In this document: one piece after another, positions 22,541 through 36,138 of the stretch
Layout of the letters: the number at the start of each line of letters is the position of its first letter
Position numbering within the stretch: position 1 is the first letter of the stretch
Assembly: GCF_902833905.1 (NCBI RefSeq)
Contig: NZ_CADFGP010000014.1
Span: 1 to 64,000 of the forward strand
DNA from: Paraburkholderia tuberum STM678
GTDB taxonomy: Bacteria > Pseudomonadota > Gammaproteobacteria > Burkholderiales > Burkholderiaceae
Reading direction: 5' to 3'
DNA length: 64,000 bases
The notes under the pieces: model-generated
What the model saw: the letters and a program-made list of their open reading frames with translations, nothing else
What the model was told of the DNA's origin: nothing
The model's database searches: none
Position numbers and translations under genes: made by a program

Positions 22541-23743
22541 TCAGTTGTACGACAGCCCCATCGCCTCACGGACGTCGCGCATCGTTTCGGTCGCGAACCG
22601 GCGTGCCTTGTCGCAGCCATCGGCGACGATCGCGCGCAACAGCGACGGGTCGTCCATGTACTTCTGCGCGCGCTCGAGCATCGGCTGCTGCTCGCGCAGA
22701 ATCCCTTCGACGACCGGCTGCTTGCAATCGAGGCAACCGATGCCTGCCGAGCGGCAGCCCTTCTGCACCCACTCGTGGGTCGCTTCGTCGGTATAGACCT
22801 GATGCAACTGCCACACCGGACACTTGTCGGGGTCGCCCGGATCGGTGCGGCGCACGCGCGCGGGGTCGGTCGGCATCGTGCGGACCTTCTTCGTGATGGT
22901 TTCCGCGTCTTCGCGCAGGCCGATCGTGTTGCCGTACGACTTCGACATCTTCTGGCCGTCGAGACCCGGCATGCGCGACGCCTCGGTCAGCATCGCCTGC
23001 GGCTCGACGAGGATGATCTTGCGCGAACCTTCGAGATAGCCGAACAGGCGCTCGCGATCGCTCATCGACAGGCTTTGCGATTCCTGCAGCATCGCCCGCG
23101 CGCGTTCGAGCGCTTCGTCGTCGCCTTCCTGCTGATACGCGTTGCGCAACTCGTGATACAGCTTCGAGCGCTTGCCGCCGAGCTTCTTCGCGGCTTCGTT
23201 CGCCTTCTCCTCGAAGCCCGGCTCACGGCCGTACAGGTAGTTGAAACGACGGGCGATTTCGCGCGTCATCTCGACGTGCGGCACCTGGTCTTCACCGACC
23301 GGCACGAGCGAGCCGCGATACAGCAGAATGTCCGCCGCCATCAGCACCGGATAGCCGAGGAAGCCGTAGGTGGACAGGTCCTTGTCCTTCAGCTTTTCCA
23401 TCTGCTCCTTGTAGGTCGGCACGCGTTCGAGCCAGCCGAGCGGCGTGCTCATGCCGAGCAGCAGCGCCAGCTCGGCATGCTCGGGCACCTTGCTCTGGAT
23501 GAACAGCGTCGCCTGCGCCGGATCGATGCCGGAAGCGAGCCAGTCGATCAGCACGTCCCACACGTTCTTTTCGATCACTTCGGGCGTTTCGTAGTGCGTC
23601 GTCAGTGCGTGCCAGTCGACCACGCAGAAGAAGCACGGGTATTCGGACTGCAGCCGCACCCAGTTTTTCAGCACGCCGTGATAGTGGCCGAGGTGCAACG
23701 ACCCGGTGGGCCGCATGCCGGAGAAGATACGGTCTGGGAACAT
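22541..23743 (-). CDS. trpS: Tryptophanyl-tRNA synthetase, iron-sulfur-type cysteine pattern
   Basis: A class I synthetase that charges tRNA-Trp. The 400-residue protein has the HIGH motif as GSLHLGH (14-20) and KMSKS at 265-269. It is about 65 residues longer than E. coli TrpRS (334 aa), through an insertion between the two motifs (about 180-250) and a different C-terminal part. Cysteines 308, 330, 337 and 340 form C-x21-C-x6-C-x2-C, close to the C-x22-C-x6-C-x2-C pattern that holds a [4Fe-4S] cluster in Thermotoga maritima TrpRS. Cluster binding is inferred. It starts 6 bp after the site-2 protease gene. Confidence 0.97.
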   Translation of the reverse strand: MFPDRIFSGMRPTGSLHLGHYHGVLKNWVRLQSEYPCFFCVVDWHALTTHYETPEVIEKNVWDVLIDWLASGIDPAQATLFIQSKVPEHAELALLLGMSTPLGWLERVPTYKEQMEKLKDKDLSTYGFLGYPVLMAADILLYRGSLVPVGEDQVPHVEMTREIARRFNYLYGREPGFEEKANEAAKKLGGKRSKLYHELRNAYQQEGDDEALERARAMLQESQSLSMSDRERLFGYLEGSRKIILVEPQAMLTEASRMPGLDGQKMSKSYGNTIGLREDAETITKKVRTMPTDPARVRRTDPGDPDKCPVWQLHQVYTDEATHEWVQKGCRSAGIGCLDCKQPVVEGILREQQPMLERAQKYMDDPSLLRAIVADGCDKARRFATETMRDVREAMGLSYN

Positions 23744-23749
23744 GGTTAT

Positions 23750-24412
23750 TTAGAAAAGCGAAACAAGTGGAGTCAGAATTGCGGTGATCGCGCTATACCC
23801 GAGCGTCACGAGTGGCCTCAACCAGAAACGCGTGAGCGTACCCGTCATTACCAGCGCCATCACGATGAAAAAGCCGTACGGCTCGAGCCGCGACAACGCG
23901 ATCGATTGCTTCGGCGGCAACAGGGCCATCACCACGCGGCCGCCATCGAGCGGCGGCAGCGGAAACAGGTTCAGCACGCCGAGCACGAGATTGACGCCGA
24001 CGCCCGCGCCCGCCATGCGCGTGAAAAACGGTTCGTTGACATTGAGCCCCGCGAGCGCAACGCCGAACACGCCCCAGAACAGCGCCTGGATGAAATTGCA
24101 CATGGGCCCGGCCGCCGCGACCCATAGGCTGCCCCAGCGCGGGTTGCGCAGATTGCCGAACGCGACCGGCACCGGCTTCGCATAGCCGAACACGAACGCG
24201 CCGCTCGTCGCGAAGTACAGCAGCAGCGGAATGGCAATCGTGCCGAGCGGATCGATGTGCCGCATCGGGTTCAGCGACACGCGGCCGAGCACGTACGCGG
24301 TGTTGTCGCCGAGCCAGCGCGCGACGTAGCCGTGCGCAGCCTCGTGCAGCGTAATCGCGAAGATCACCGGCAGCGCGTACACCGCAATCGTCTGTATCAG
24401 GGAAGAATCCAT
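23750..24412 (-). CDS. Site-2 protease family (M50) membrane protein
   Basis: A 220-residue membrane metalloprotease of the compact S2P/YwhC type, which cleaves within the membrane. The zinc motif HEAAH (His23-His27) is in the first membrane segment, and the second metal motif appears as PPLDGGR about 140 residues on, both intact. It has four or five hydrophobic segments and no PDZ domain, so it is not RseP. It ends 6 bp before trpS and the two are likely cotranscribed. Its substrate is unknown. Confidence 0.93.
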   Translation of the reverse strand: MDSSLIQTIAVYALPVIFAITLHEAAHGYVARWLGDNTAYVLGRVSLNPMRHIDPLGTIAIPLLLYFATSGAFVFGYAKPVPVAFGNLRNPRWGSLWVAAAGPMCNFIQALFWGVFGVALAGLNVNEPFFTRMAGAGVGVNLVLGVLNLFPLPPLDGGRVVMALLPPKQSIALSRLEPYGFFIVMALVMTGTLTRFWLRPLVTLGYSAITAILTPLVSLF

Positions 24413-24468
24413 AGCTCGCTATTGTAACAATGCGCTCGTGCGTGTCTGTCCGCTTTCGCTCACGACGC

Positions 24469-25104
24469 TCACGCCGTTTCCTCGAGACCGAACGGCGCGA
24501 GCGAGCCGCGCCCTGCCCGCACCAGCACCGGCTCCGAGCCGGTCAGATCGATTACGGTGGACGGCTCGCACACGCACGCGCCGCCGTCGATCACCAGATC
24601 GAGCTGCTTTTCGAGCCGCGCGCGGATTTCTTCGGGGTCGTTCAGCGGCTCGGTTTCGCCGGGCATGATCAGTGTCGAGCCGAGCAGCGGCTGGCCGAGT
24701 TCCTCGAGAATCGCGAGCGTGATCGCGTGATCCGGCACGCGCAGGCCGATCGTCTTGCGCGACGGATGCGACACGCGCCGCGGCACTTCCTTGGTGGCCT
24801 GCAGCACGAACACGTACGGACCCGGGGTCACCGACTTAAGCAGCCTGTACTGCCAGTTGTCCACCATAGCAAAATTGGCGAGCTCCGACAGATCACGCAC
24901 GAGCAGCGACAGTAGTTGCTTTTCGTCGAGTCCGCGGATGCGCCGCAGGCGTTCGACCGCATCCTTGTCGTCGAGACGGCAGGCGAGCGCGTAGGTCGAA
25001 TCGGTCGGCAAGGCGACCACGCCGCCGCCGTTGATGATCTGCACGGCCTGCTTGACGAGACGCGGTTGCGGATTGTCGGGGTGAAGCCGAAAGTATTGGG
25101 ACAT
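24469..25104 (-). CDS. yciO: YciO family (Sua5/YciO/YrdC) protein
   Basis: A 211-residue protein of the RNA-binding YrdC fold. The N-terminus (MSQYFRLHPDNPQPRLVKQA) closely follows E. coli YciO rather than TsaC, so I assign it to the YciO branch. Many annotations call this threonylcarbamoyladenylate synthase; that activity is not assured for YciO. It follows the rnm homologue after 113 bp, the same pairing as in E. coli. Confidence 0.9.
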   Translation of the reverse strand: MSQYFRLHPDNPQPRLVKQAVQIINGGGVVALPTDSTYALACRLDDKDAVERLRRIRGLDEKQLLSLLVRDLSELANFAMVDNWQYRLLKSVTPGPYVFVLQATKEVPRRVSHPSRKTIGLRVPDHAITLAILEELGQPLLGSTLIMPGETEPLNDPEEIRARLEKQLDLVIDGGACVCEPSTVIDLTGSEPVLVRAGRGSLAPFGLEETA

Positions 25105-25217
25105 GGAGACTCACGATGGCGGCAGACGAACTGCGGCGGATGGGCTGCGGCGAGCAGAGCGCGTGCCGCATCCAGCCGGCCCGCGCGCGCGCCGTGCCTC
25201 TCCGGCACGGCGCGCGG

Positions 25218-26048
25218 TCACAGCCAGCGTTCCCAAACGGGCTTCAGATCGGCGGGTAGCGGCGGCAGTGCACCGAGTTCGATGCGGCCTTCGCCAGGCG
25301 CATGGAAGTCGGAACCGCGCGAGGCCTCGAAGCCATAGCGACGCGCGACGTCCGCATATTCGCGGTACTGGTCGGGCGTGTGGCTGCCGGTCACGACCTC
25401 GATCGCCTCGCCGCCGAGGTCGATGAATTCGCCAAAGAACGCGTCGAATTCGAGTTGCGAATATGCGTAACGACCGGGATGCGCGACGATCGCGACGCCG
25501 CCCGCGGCCTGGATCCAGCCGAGTGCGTCGGCGAGCCTAGCCCAGCGGTGCGCGACGTAAGCCGGCTTGCCGTCGCCGAGATAGCGGTCGAACACTTCCT
25601 GGGTGTTTGCGCAGTGGCCGTGCTCGACCAGGAAGCGCGCGAAATGCGTGCGCGACATCATGTCGGGATTCGACACGTAACGCAGCGCGCCCTCGTACGC
25701 GTCTGGAATGCCGAGCGTGGCCAGTTGCTCGCCGATTGCTTCGGCGCGCGCGGCGCGGCCGTCGCGCGTGCGGGCGAGACCGTCGATCAGGATCTGGCTG
25801 CCCGGATCGATGCCGAGTCCGACGATGTGCACGGTGCGCCCCGCCCACGTGACCGAAATCTCGACGCCGCTCAGGTAATCCATGCCGAGAGCCTCGGCCG
25901 CGGTGCGCGCCTCGTGCTGGCCGCCCACTTCGTCGTGATCGGTGAGCGCCCACAGCGTCACGCCGTTAGCGTGCGCGCGGCGCGCGACGTCGGCCGGCGC
26001 GAACTGGCCGTCGGAAACGGTGGAGTGGCAGTGAAGATCGGCGTTCAT
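25218..26048 (-). CDS. rnm: PHP-domain RNase AM / 3',5'-nucleotide bisphosphatase
   Basis: A 276-residue PHP-domain phosphoesterase. The metal-binding motifs are HCHST at 6-10, LTDHDE around 35-40, and the C-terminal SDFHAPGE. This is the family of E. coli YciV/TrpH (RNase AM), which trims 5' ends of short RNAs including 5S rRNA and hydrolyses 3',5'-bisphosphonucleotides. Length matches (E. coli 293 aa). It precedes yciO, as in E. coli. Function is by family only. Confidence 0.92.
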   Translation of the reverse strand: MNADLHCHSTVSDGQFAPADVARRAHANGVTLWALTDHDEVGGQHEARTAAEALGMDYLSGVEISVTWAGRTVHIVGLGIDPGSQILIDGLARTRDGRAARAEAIGEQLATLGIPDAYEGALRYVSNPDMMSRTHFARFLVEHGHCANTQEVFDRYLGDGKPAYVAHRWARLADALGWIQAAGGVAIVAHPGRYAYSQLEFDAFFGEFIDLGGEAIEVVTGSHTPDQYREYADVARRYGFEASRGSDFHAPGEGRIELGALPPLPADLKPVWERWL

Positions 26049-26226
26049 CGTGGTCCTGGAAGGGTTCTGCGGTCATTTTACTGCAATGCAGTAAGGGGCC
26101 GCAGGGGTATCTCGCGACGCCAGTGCCGGTTGCCGGCGTGCCGCGAGGTCAAGACCAGTCAGCGCCGATCCCGCGACCTCCGGGCGACCCACGAGCGCCG
26201 TTTCAAACGAAGCTTCAGGCGCGGTG

Positions 26227-27111
26227 TCAGGCGCAGAACCCCTCGATCAACGCGGCGATCTGCTCCGGCTGGTCGTGATGCACCATGTGCCCCGCGCCGT
26301 CGATGATCTTCTCGCGCCAATCGGGAAACGCCTGGAAACGCGCCTTGAATTCGTCGAGCGGAATGTCGCCGGCGATCTGCGCGAGCGTCGGCGAGCCGGC
26401 GGCCTCGATGTGCAGCACCTTCGCGCTGACCTTACGCCACACCGCCATCACCTCGTCGAGGCGATACAGCGTCGGGCCGCGGACCTTGTGCGCCGGATCG
26501 GCGAGCAGCATGAAGCGCCCTTCGCCATCCGGCTTCGACCAGTGCTGCGCGAGAAACTGCGCACGCCGCGGATCGAGGCGCGGATTGGTTTTGATCAGGC
26601 GCGCGGCGACCTCGTCGAGCGACGCGTAGCGCTTGAGCTGCGGTGGATCGCGCAATTCGTCGAGCCAGTTGAGCAGGCGCTTCGGCGCCTGCGCCGAATG
26701 CGATGGCGCGAGCCCGAAGCCTTCCAGATCGACCACGCGCCGTACCCGCTGCGGCCGCACGCCCGCATACAGGCACACGACGTTCGCGCCCATGCTGTGA
26801 CCGACGAGGTTCACCTGGCCGTCGGGCGCGTAGTGGTCGATCAGCGCGTCGAGATCGCCGAGATAGTCCTGCACCCAGTAGCTGCCGCCGCCGCGCTCGG
26901 CGACCGGCCAGTCGGACAGACCGAAGCCGCGCATGTCGGGCGCGATCACCTGCCAGTCGCCATCGAGCGCATCGACGACGAACTGGAACGACGCGCCGAC
27001 GTCCATCCAGCCGTGCAGCATGAACAGTATCCGCGCATCGGAATGGCCCCAGCGCCGCACGTGCAGCCGGACGCCGCGCGCGGCAACGAACTCAGAGCGG
27101 GATGTATTCAT
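26227..27111 (-). CDS. Alpha/beta-fold hydrolase
   Basis: A 294-residue alpha/beta hydrolase with an oxyanion-hole HGWMD (33-37), the nucleophile elbow GHSMG (Ser106), and a C-terminal His in DGAGHMVHHDQPE. The catalytic triad looks complete, so it is probably an active esterase or lipase-like enzyme of unknown substrate. It ends 178 bp before the rnm start and begins 69 bp after the ferritin-like gene on the same strand. Confidence 0.9.
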   Translation of the reverse strand: MNTSRSEFVAARGVRLHVRRWGHSDARILFMLHGWMDVGASFQFVVDALDGDWQVIAPDMRGFGLSDWPVAERGGGSYWVQDYLGDLDALIDHYAPDGQVNLVGHSMGANVVCLYAGVRPQRVRRVVDLEGFGLAPSHSAQAPKRLLNWLDELRDPPQLKRYASLDEVAARLIKTNPRLDPRRAQFLAQHWSKPDGEGRFMLLADPAHKVRGPTLYRLDEVMAVWRKVSAKVLHIEAAGSPTLAQIAGDIPLDEFKARFQAFPDWREKIIDGAGHMVHHDQPEQIAALIEGFCA

Positions 27112-27181
27112 GAACGGCGCACCCGTAAAAAAAGAATGGTCGTTCGATTATAGGAACAGCGGCGCAAGAAGTGGTAACGGT

Positions 27182-28087
27182 TTATTGACGCGATGCTCGG
27201 TCGTCCGTTGCCTGCATGGCTTGCTGCGCATCCTGACTCGCGAGCGCGGCGAGTTCGGCATCGTCGAAACCAGCGTCGCGGCGCGCTTCGAAATTGAACG
27301 GGCCACGCAGTTTCGGCGCGTGATACTGGTCGGCAAGACGCAGATAGGTGTGGTGCGGATCGAGGCCGTCCGCGTCGCACAGGTGACGAAACCAGCGGTT
27401 GCCGATCAGCACGTGGCCGATTTCATCGCGCAGGATCACGTCGAGAATCGCCGCCGACGCGTGATCGCCGGCCTGCTGCAGACGCGCGCGGATCGGCGGG
27501 GACGCGTCGAGGCCGCGCGCTTCGAGCGTACGCGGCACGAGCGCCATGCGCGCGAGCACGTCGCCACGGGTGCGCTCGCACATGTCCCATAGGCCGCCGT
27601 GCGCCGGGAAGTCGCCGTACGCGTGGCCATATTCGGCGAGACGCGCGGCGAGCAGCGAGTAGTGATACGCCTCTTCGGCGGCGACCTTGAGCCAGTCGGT
27701 ATAGAACCCGGCGGGCATGCCGGGGAAACGCCAGATGGCGTCGAGCGCCAGATTGATCGCATTGAACTCGATGTGGGCGAGCGCGTGGAGCAGCACCGCG
27801 CGGCCCTGCGGCGACTGCATGCTGCGTCGACCGAGTTGGCGCGGTTCGACCAGTTCGGGCCGTTCGGGGCGGCCCGGCAGGCCAGCGGGCTCGGCGAGAT
27901 CGAGGCCGGAGTCACAGAGCGCGCGACCGTCGAGTACCGCAGCGTACAGTTCGCGGGCCGCCGCGGCCTTCGCGGCCGGATCCCGCTCGCGCAACGCGGC
28001 GAGCGCGGCGCGGCGCGCGCACGGCGGCTCGTCGTGAGAATTCGATGCGGAAGAAGCGACAGAAACGGGAGAAGCGGCGGACGTCAT
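27182..28087 (-). CDS. Ferritin-like (DUF455) protein
   Basis: A 301-residue protein of the DUF455 family, which has a ferritin-like four-helix fold with a probable di-iron site. Likely ligands are Glu/His in AHIEFNAINLALD, EEAYHYSLLAARL and ILRDEIGHVLIGNRWF, which give the E...ExxH arrangement. The biochemical role is unknown; it is sometimes compared with the tRNA hydroxylase MiaE. An upstream in-frame start at 28174 is possible, but the ATG at 28087 removes a non-conserved basic head. It is divergent from the gamma-carbonic anhydrase gene. Confidence 0.88.
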   Translation of the reverse strand: MTSAASPVSVASSASNSHDEPPCARRAALAALRERDPAAKAAAARELYAAVLDGRALCDSGLDLAEPAGLPGRPERPELVEPRQLGRRSMQSPQGRAVLLHALAHIEFNAINLALDAIWRFPGMPAGFYTDWLKVAAEEAYHYSLLAARLAEYGHAYGDFPAHGGLWDMCERTRGDVLARMALVPRTLEARGLDASPPIRARLQQAGDHASAAILDVILRDEIGHVLIGNRWFRHLCDADGLDPHHTYLRLADQYHAPKLRGPFNFEARRDAGFDDAELAALASQDAQQAMQATDDRASRQ

Positions 28088-28366
28088 GACAAACGGATCG
28101 GCGTTGGAGGCGGTAAAGACGGCGGACAGACGGCGGCTGAGCCGCGCGCGAGCGGCCAAGCGGCTCAAGCACACAACCGTTTACAATACCCGATTCGACC
28201 AACCGGCGCGCTTTCGGGCACGCCCGTCAGTTGGCGACGCAAGACCGCCGACCTCGCACCGCGCCGGCTGCGCGCCGCCCCGCCCATGCGTGGCAACCGA
28301 TCAGACCATCATCGTGCACCGGATCGGAGTCACCGAAGGCCCGGCTCCGACCAACAAGGAGACATT

Positions 28367-28891
28367 GTGACGATTTACAAGCTGGGCGAAGCCGCCCCGA
28401 TCATTCATGAAAGCGTGTTCGTCGCGGATTCGGCGAACATCATCGGCAACGTAACGCTCGAGGAGAACGCGAGCGTGTGGTTCGGCGCGACACTGCGCGG
28501 CGACAACGAGCCGATCACGATCGGCGCCGGCAGCAACGTGCAGGAAAGCGCGGTGCTGCACACCGACCCCGGCTATCCGCTGACGGTCGAGTCGAACGTG
28601 ACGATCGGCCATCAGGCGATGCTGCACGGCTGCACGATCAAGGAAGGCGCGTTGATCGGAATTCAGGCGGTGGTCTTGAATGGCGCGGTGATCGGCCGCA
28701 ACTGTCTGGTCGGAGCGGGCGCCATCGTCACCGAGGGCAAGGTGTTTCCCGACAATACGCTGATCCTCGGCGCGCCCGCGAAGGCGGTGCGCGAACTGAC
28801 GCAAGCGGATATCGCCAACATACAGCGCGGCGCGGCAAGCTATGCCGGGCGCCGCGAGTATTTCAAGGCGCAGCTCGTACGCATCGGCTAG
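28367..28891 (+). CDS. Gamma-class carbonic anhydrase family protein
   Basis: A 174-residue left-handed beta-helix (hexapeptide repeat) protein of the YrdA/gamma-carbonic anhydrase family. The start is a GTG at 28367 with AAGGAG 6 nt upstream; the longer frame upstream is not coding-like. Metal-ligand histidines are seen in AVLHTDPG, TIGHQAMLHGC. Many such homologues bind zinc but lack measurable activity, so the enzyme function is uncertain. It precedes hslO by 63 bp on the same strand. Confidence 0.93.
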   Translation: MTIYKLGEAAPIIHESVFVADSANIIGNVTLEENASVWFGATLRGDNEPITIGAGSNVQESAVLHTDPGYPLTVESNVTIGHQAMLHGCTIKEGALIGIQAVVLNGAVIGRNCLVGAGAIVTEGKVFPDNTLILGAPAKAVRELTQADIANIQRGAASYAGRREYFKAQLVRIG

Positions 28892-28954
28892 ACGGCCGGC
28901 GCGCGGTGCGCAAAGGCGCGGCGTCATGCCGCGTCATTCCAGTGAGGAAAAGTT

Positions 28955-29905
28955 GTGAGCGACCAGTTGCAAAAATTCATGTTCAGCGCGGCGCCGGTGC
29001 GCGGCGAGATCGTTTCCCTGCGCAATACCTGGCAGGACGTGCTGACGCGCCGCGATTATCCGGCGCCCGTGCGAACGATTCTGGGCGAAATGATGGCCGC
29101 GTGCGCGCTGCTGTCGGCGAACCTGAAGTTCGACGGCACGCTCGTCATGCAGATTTTCGGCGATGGCCCGGTCAAGATGCTGGTCGTGCAGTGCAGCTCG
29201 AACCTGACGATGCGCGCCACCGCGAAGCTGTCCGGCGAAGCCGCCCATACGATCGACGACACGACCTCGCTCATCGATCTGGTGAACGCGAGCGGCTACG
29301 GCCGCTGCGTGATCACGCTCGACCCGACCGCCAAGCAGCCCGGCCAGCAGCCGTACCAGAGTATCGTGCCGCTGTCGGGCGTGGACGGAGCGCTGAAGTC
29401 GATCGCCGAGGTGCTCGAGCACTATATGCATCACTCCGAGCAGCTCGACACGCGCATGTGGCTCGCGGCGAACACCGAGCGCGCGGTCGGCATGCTGCTG
29501 CAGAAACTGCCGGGCGACGGCGGCATCGTCCCGCATCCGGGCGAGCTCGACGCGGATACGTGGGAACGCGTGTGCACGCTCGGCGGCACGCTGTCGCACG
29601 ACGAGCTGCTGAAGGAAGAACCTGAGACGGTGTTCCGACGCCTGTTCTGGCAGGAAAACGTCCAGCATTTCGAGCCGGTTACTGCGCGCTTCGAATGCAC
29701 GTGCTCGCGCGAAAAAGTCGGCGCGATGCTGAAGATGCTTGGCCGCGATGAAGTCGACAGCGTGATCGAGGAACGCGGCCACGTCGAGATTCACTGCGAG
29801 TTTTGTAATCAGCGCTACGAGTTCGACCCGGTCGACGTCGCGCAACTTTTCGTGGCCGGCGGACTCTCACAAGGTGTGACGCCGGCGGCCGCGCAGCGGC
29901 ACTAG
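28955..29905 (+). CDS. hslO: Redox-regulated chaperone Hsp33
   Basis: Hsp33 is a holdase switched on by oxidation and unfolding. The 316-residue protein starts at a GTG (28955) with GAGG upstream and carries the C-terminal zinc/redox switch FECTC (C-x-C) and HCEFC (C-x2-C), all four cysteines present. It sits after the gamma-carbonic anhydrase gene, as in several beta-proteobacteria. A hairpin at 29973-30010 may end the transcript. Confidence 0.96.
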   Translation: MSDQLQKFMFSAAPVRGEIVSLRNTWQDVLTRRDYPAPVRTILGEMMAACALLSANLKFDGTLVMQIFGDGPVKMLVVQCSSNLTMRATAKLSGEAAHTIDDTTSLIDLVNASGYGRCVITLDPTAKQPGQQPYQSIVPLSGVDGALKSIAEVLEHYMHHSEQLDTRMWLAANTERAVGMLLQKLPGDGGIVPHPGELDADTWERVCTLGGTLSHDELLKEEPETVFRRLFWQENVQHFEPVTARFECTCSREKVGAMLKMLGRDEVDSVIEERGHVEIHCEFCNQRYEFDPVDVAQLFVAGGLSQGVTPAAAQRH

Positions 29906-29972
29906 ACCGCGCTTTCGCCGAAGCGGAGTATGTGCCCGTGAACTGATCGGGCTCTTCAACGCAAGTCCTGAC

Positions 29973-30010
29973 CGCGCCGCCCCATGCCTCGTCACGGCTT
30001 GGGCGGCGCG
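29973..30010 (+). terminator. Possible terminator after hslO
   Basis: A 10-bp perfect GC stem (29973-29982 with 30001-30010, CGCGCCGCCC/GGGCGGCGCG) with an 18-nt loop, followed by TTGCTTTT. The T-tract is interrupted, so termination efficiency is uncertain. Confidence 0.5.
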
Positions 30011-30103
30011 TTGCTTTTGAGCGCGGCGTTGATACTTTGGAAGGATGCGGCGCTGCGCGTTGGAAGACGCTTGCTCGAGCCTCGGACCGATGGAGATTCG
30101 ACC

Positions 30104-30466
30104 ATGAAGCACACGCTTTCGTTGATCCTTGCCGTCCTCACGGGCAGCGCGGTGCTGGCCGGCTGCTCGATCGATCCGCGTGGCCCAGCGCCGATTCTGA
30201 GCCGTCTGCCGCCCGATCAGGCCGAAGCCATCAGTCATACGCAGACGCTGACACCGGAGGAACGCGCGCGCTATGACGCGATCGAGCAACAGGTCATGTT
30301 CGAACAGAATCAGACGATGGCCGCGGACGCCGCCGCGCAAGCCTGGTCGCGCTATTACTCGCGTTCGCCGCCCGTAAGGTTTTCCGCGGGCTTCTCGAGC
30401 GGCGGTTGGGGACGTGGCTGGGGAACCGGGATCGGCGTCGGGTTCGGGCCGTATTGGGGCTGGTAG
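30104..30466 (+). CDS. Small hypothetical lipoprotein
   Basis: A 120-residue protein of unknown function with a clear lipoprotein signal (MKHTLSLILAVLTGSAVLAG then Cys21). The mature part has a short charged helix (TPEERARYDAIEQQVMFEQNQ), then a Gly/Trp/Tyr-rich end (GWGRGWGTGIGVGFGPYWGW). Such aromatic-glycine tails are common in small envelope lipoproteins of Burkholderia. It is the last plus-strand gene before a bidirectional terminator shared with ftsB. The ATG at 30104 is chosen because the signal peptide begins there. Confidence 0.82.
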   Translation: MKHTLSLILAVLTGSAVLAGCSIDPRGPAPILSRLPPDQAEAISHTQTLTPEERARYDAIEQQVMFEQNQTMAADAAAQAWSRYYSRSPPVRFSAGFSSGGWGRGWGTGIGVGFGPYWGW

Positions 30467-30490
30467 GGCGAACACGGCAGCATAAAAACA

Positions 30491-30525
30491 AAAAAGCGCG
30501 GTTCAAGATGAACCGCGCTTTTTTT
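30491..30525. terminator. Bidirectional terminator between the lipoprotein gene and ftsB
   Basis: A 9-bp perfect stem (30496-30504 with 30510-30518, GCGCGGTTC/GAACCGCGC, loop AAGAT) bordered by AAAAA upstream and TTTTTTT downstream. It can end transcription from the plus-strand lipoprotein gene and from minus-strand ftsB. Confidence 0.92.
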
Positions 30526-30561
30526 GCGCCTTCCTGCGAGGCCGATGCGAAATATCGAACC

Positions 30562-30999
30562 TCAGTGCACCGGCTTCTTCTCCTTCGCAGCCGCTGCCTT
30601 CCCGCCATGCTTGCGATCCGGCTTCGCGCGCGACTCCGGATTCGGCACCACATGCAGCGGCGCAGCCGACACCTCACCGCGCGTCGAAGTGTTCGCCGAC
30701 GGCGTATTCGCCAACGGCAACGGCTGGTTCGGCGACACGAACTGCACGAACACTTCGCCGTCCTTGACCATGCCCATTTCGTAGCGCGCCCGCTCTTCGA
30801 CTGCGGCCGTGCCATTCTGCAGGTCCTGCACTTCGCCCTGGATGCGCTCGTTGCGCAGCTTCGCGTCGGCATTCTTCTGCAGTTGCTGCGCGAGTTGTCC
30901 CTGCAACTCATGCACGCGCAGCCAGCCGCCGTGCCCCCACCAGAGCGGGTACTGGATCAACGCCAGCAGAACGATCAGGACAGCAGTGACAAGCCGCAT
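30562..30999 (-). CDS. ftsB: Cell division protein FtsB
   Basis: FtsB is a bitopic divisome protein that joins FtsL and FtsQ and helps activate septal wall synthesis. The 145-residue protein has an N-terminal membrane segment (about 4-22), a coiled coil ([20 protein letters not shown]), and the conserved division-activating region [20 protein letters not shown]. It also has a Pro/Ala/Lys-rich tail of about 45 residues absent from E. coli FtsB (103 aa). It follows eno, as in E. coli, separated by a 12-bp hairpin. Confidence 0.94.
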   Translation of the reverse strand: MRLVTAVLIVLLALIQYPLWWGHGGWLRVHELQGQLAQQLQKNADAKLRNERIQGEVQDLQNGTAAVEERARYEMGMVKDGEVFVQFVSPNQPLPLANTPSANTSTRGEVSAAPLHVVPNPESRAKPDRKHGGKAAAAKEKKPVH

Positions 31000-31020
31000 G
31001 AAGTAAGCACAATAAATACG

Positions 31021-31049
31021 CGCCGCCCTGCGCTATACGCAGGGCGGCG
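31021..31049 (-). other. Perfect 12-bp hairpin between eno and ftsB
   Basis: CGCCGCCCTGCG (31021-31032) pairs perfectly with 31038-31049 across the loop CTATA. There is no uridine tract, so it is not a canonical terminator. It is more likely an mRNA-processing or stability element, or an attenuating hairpin, lying just upstream of the ftsB start. Confidence 0.7.
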
Positions 31050-31113
31050 AGGTCAATCAGAAACGAAGGATAACCGGCTCATCGATCGGCGTGAACAATC
31101 TGGCGAAGACCGC

Positions 31114-36021
<4,908 letters not shown>

Positions 36022-36138
36022 CTGCGGCGATCTCCGTTGTGTTTTTTACGCGTGGGCGGGTGCTTTGCCCGTGCCGCTGCTTATACCGCTGCTTGCGCCT
36101 GTTGTCTGCGCTGTTGCGCTCATCGGGCCGCGACGCGC

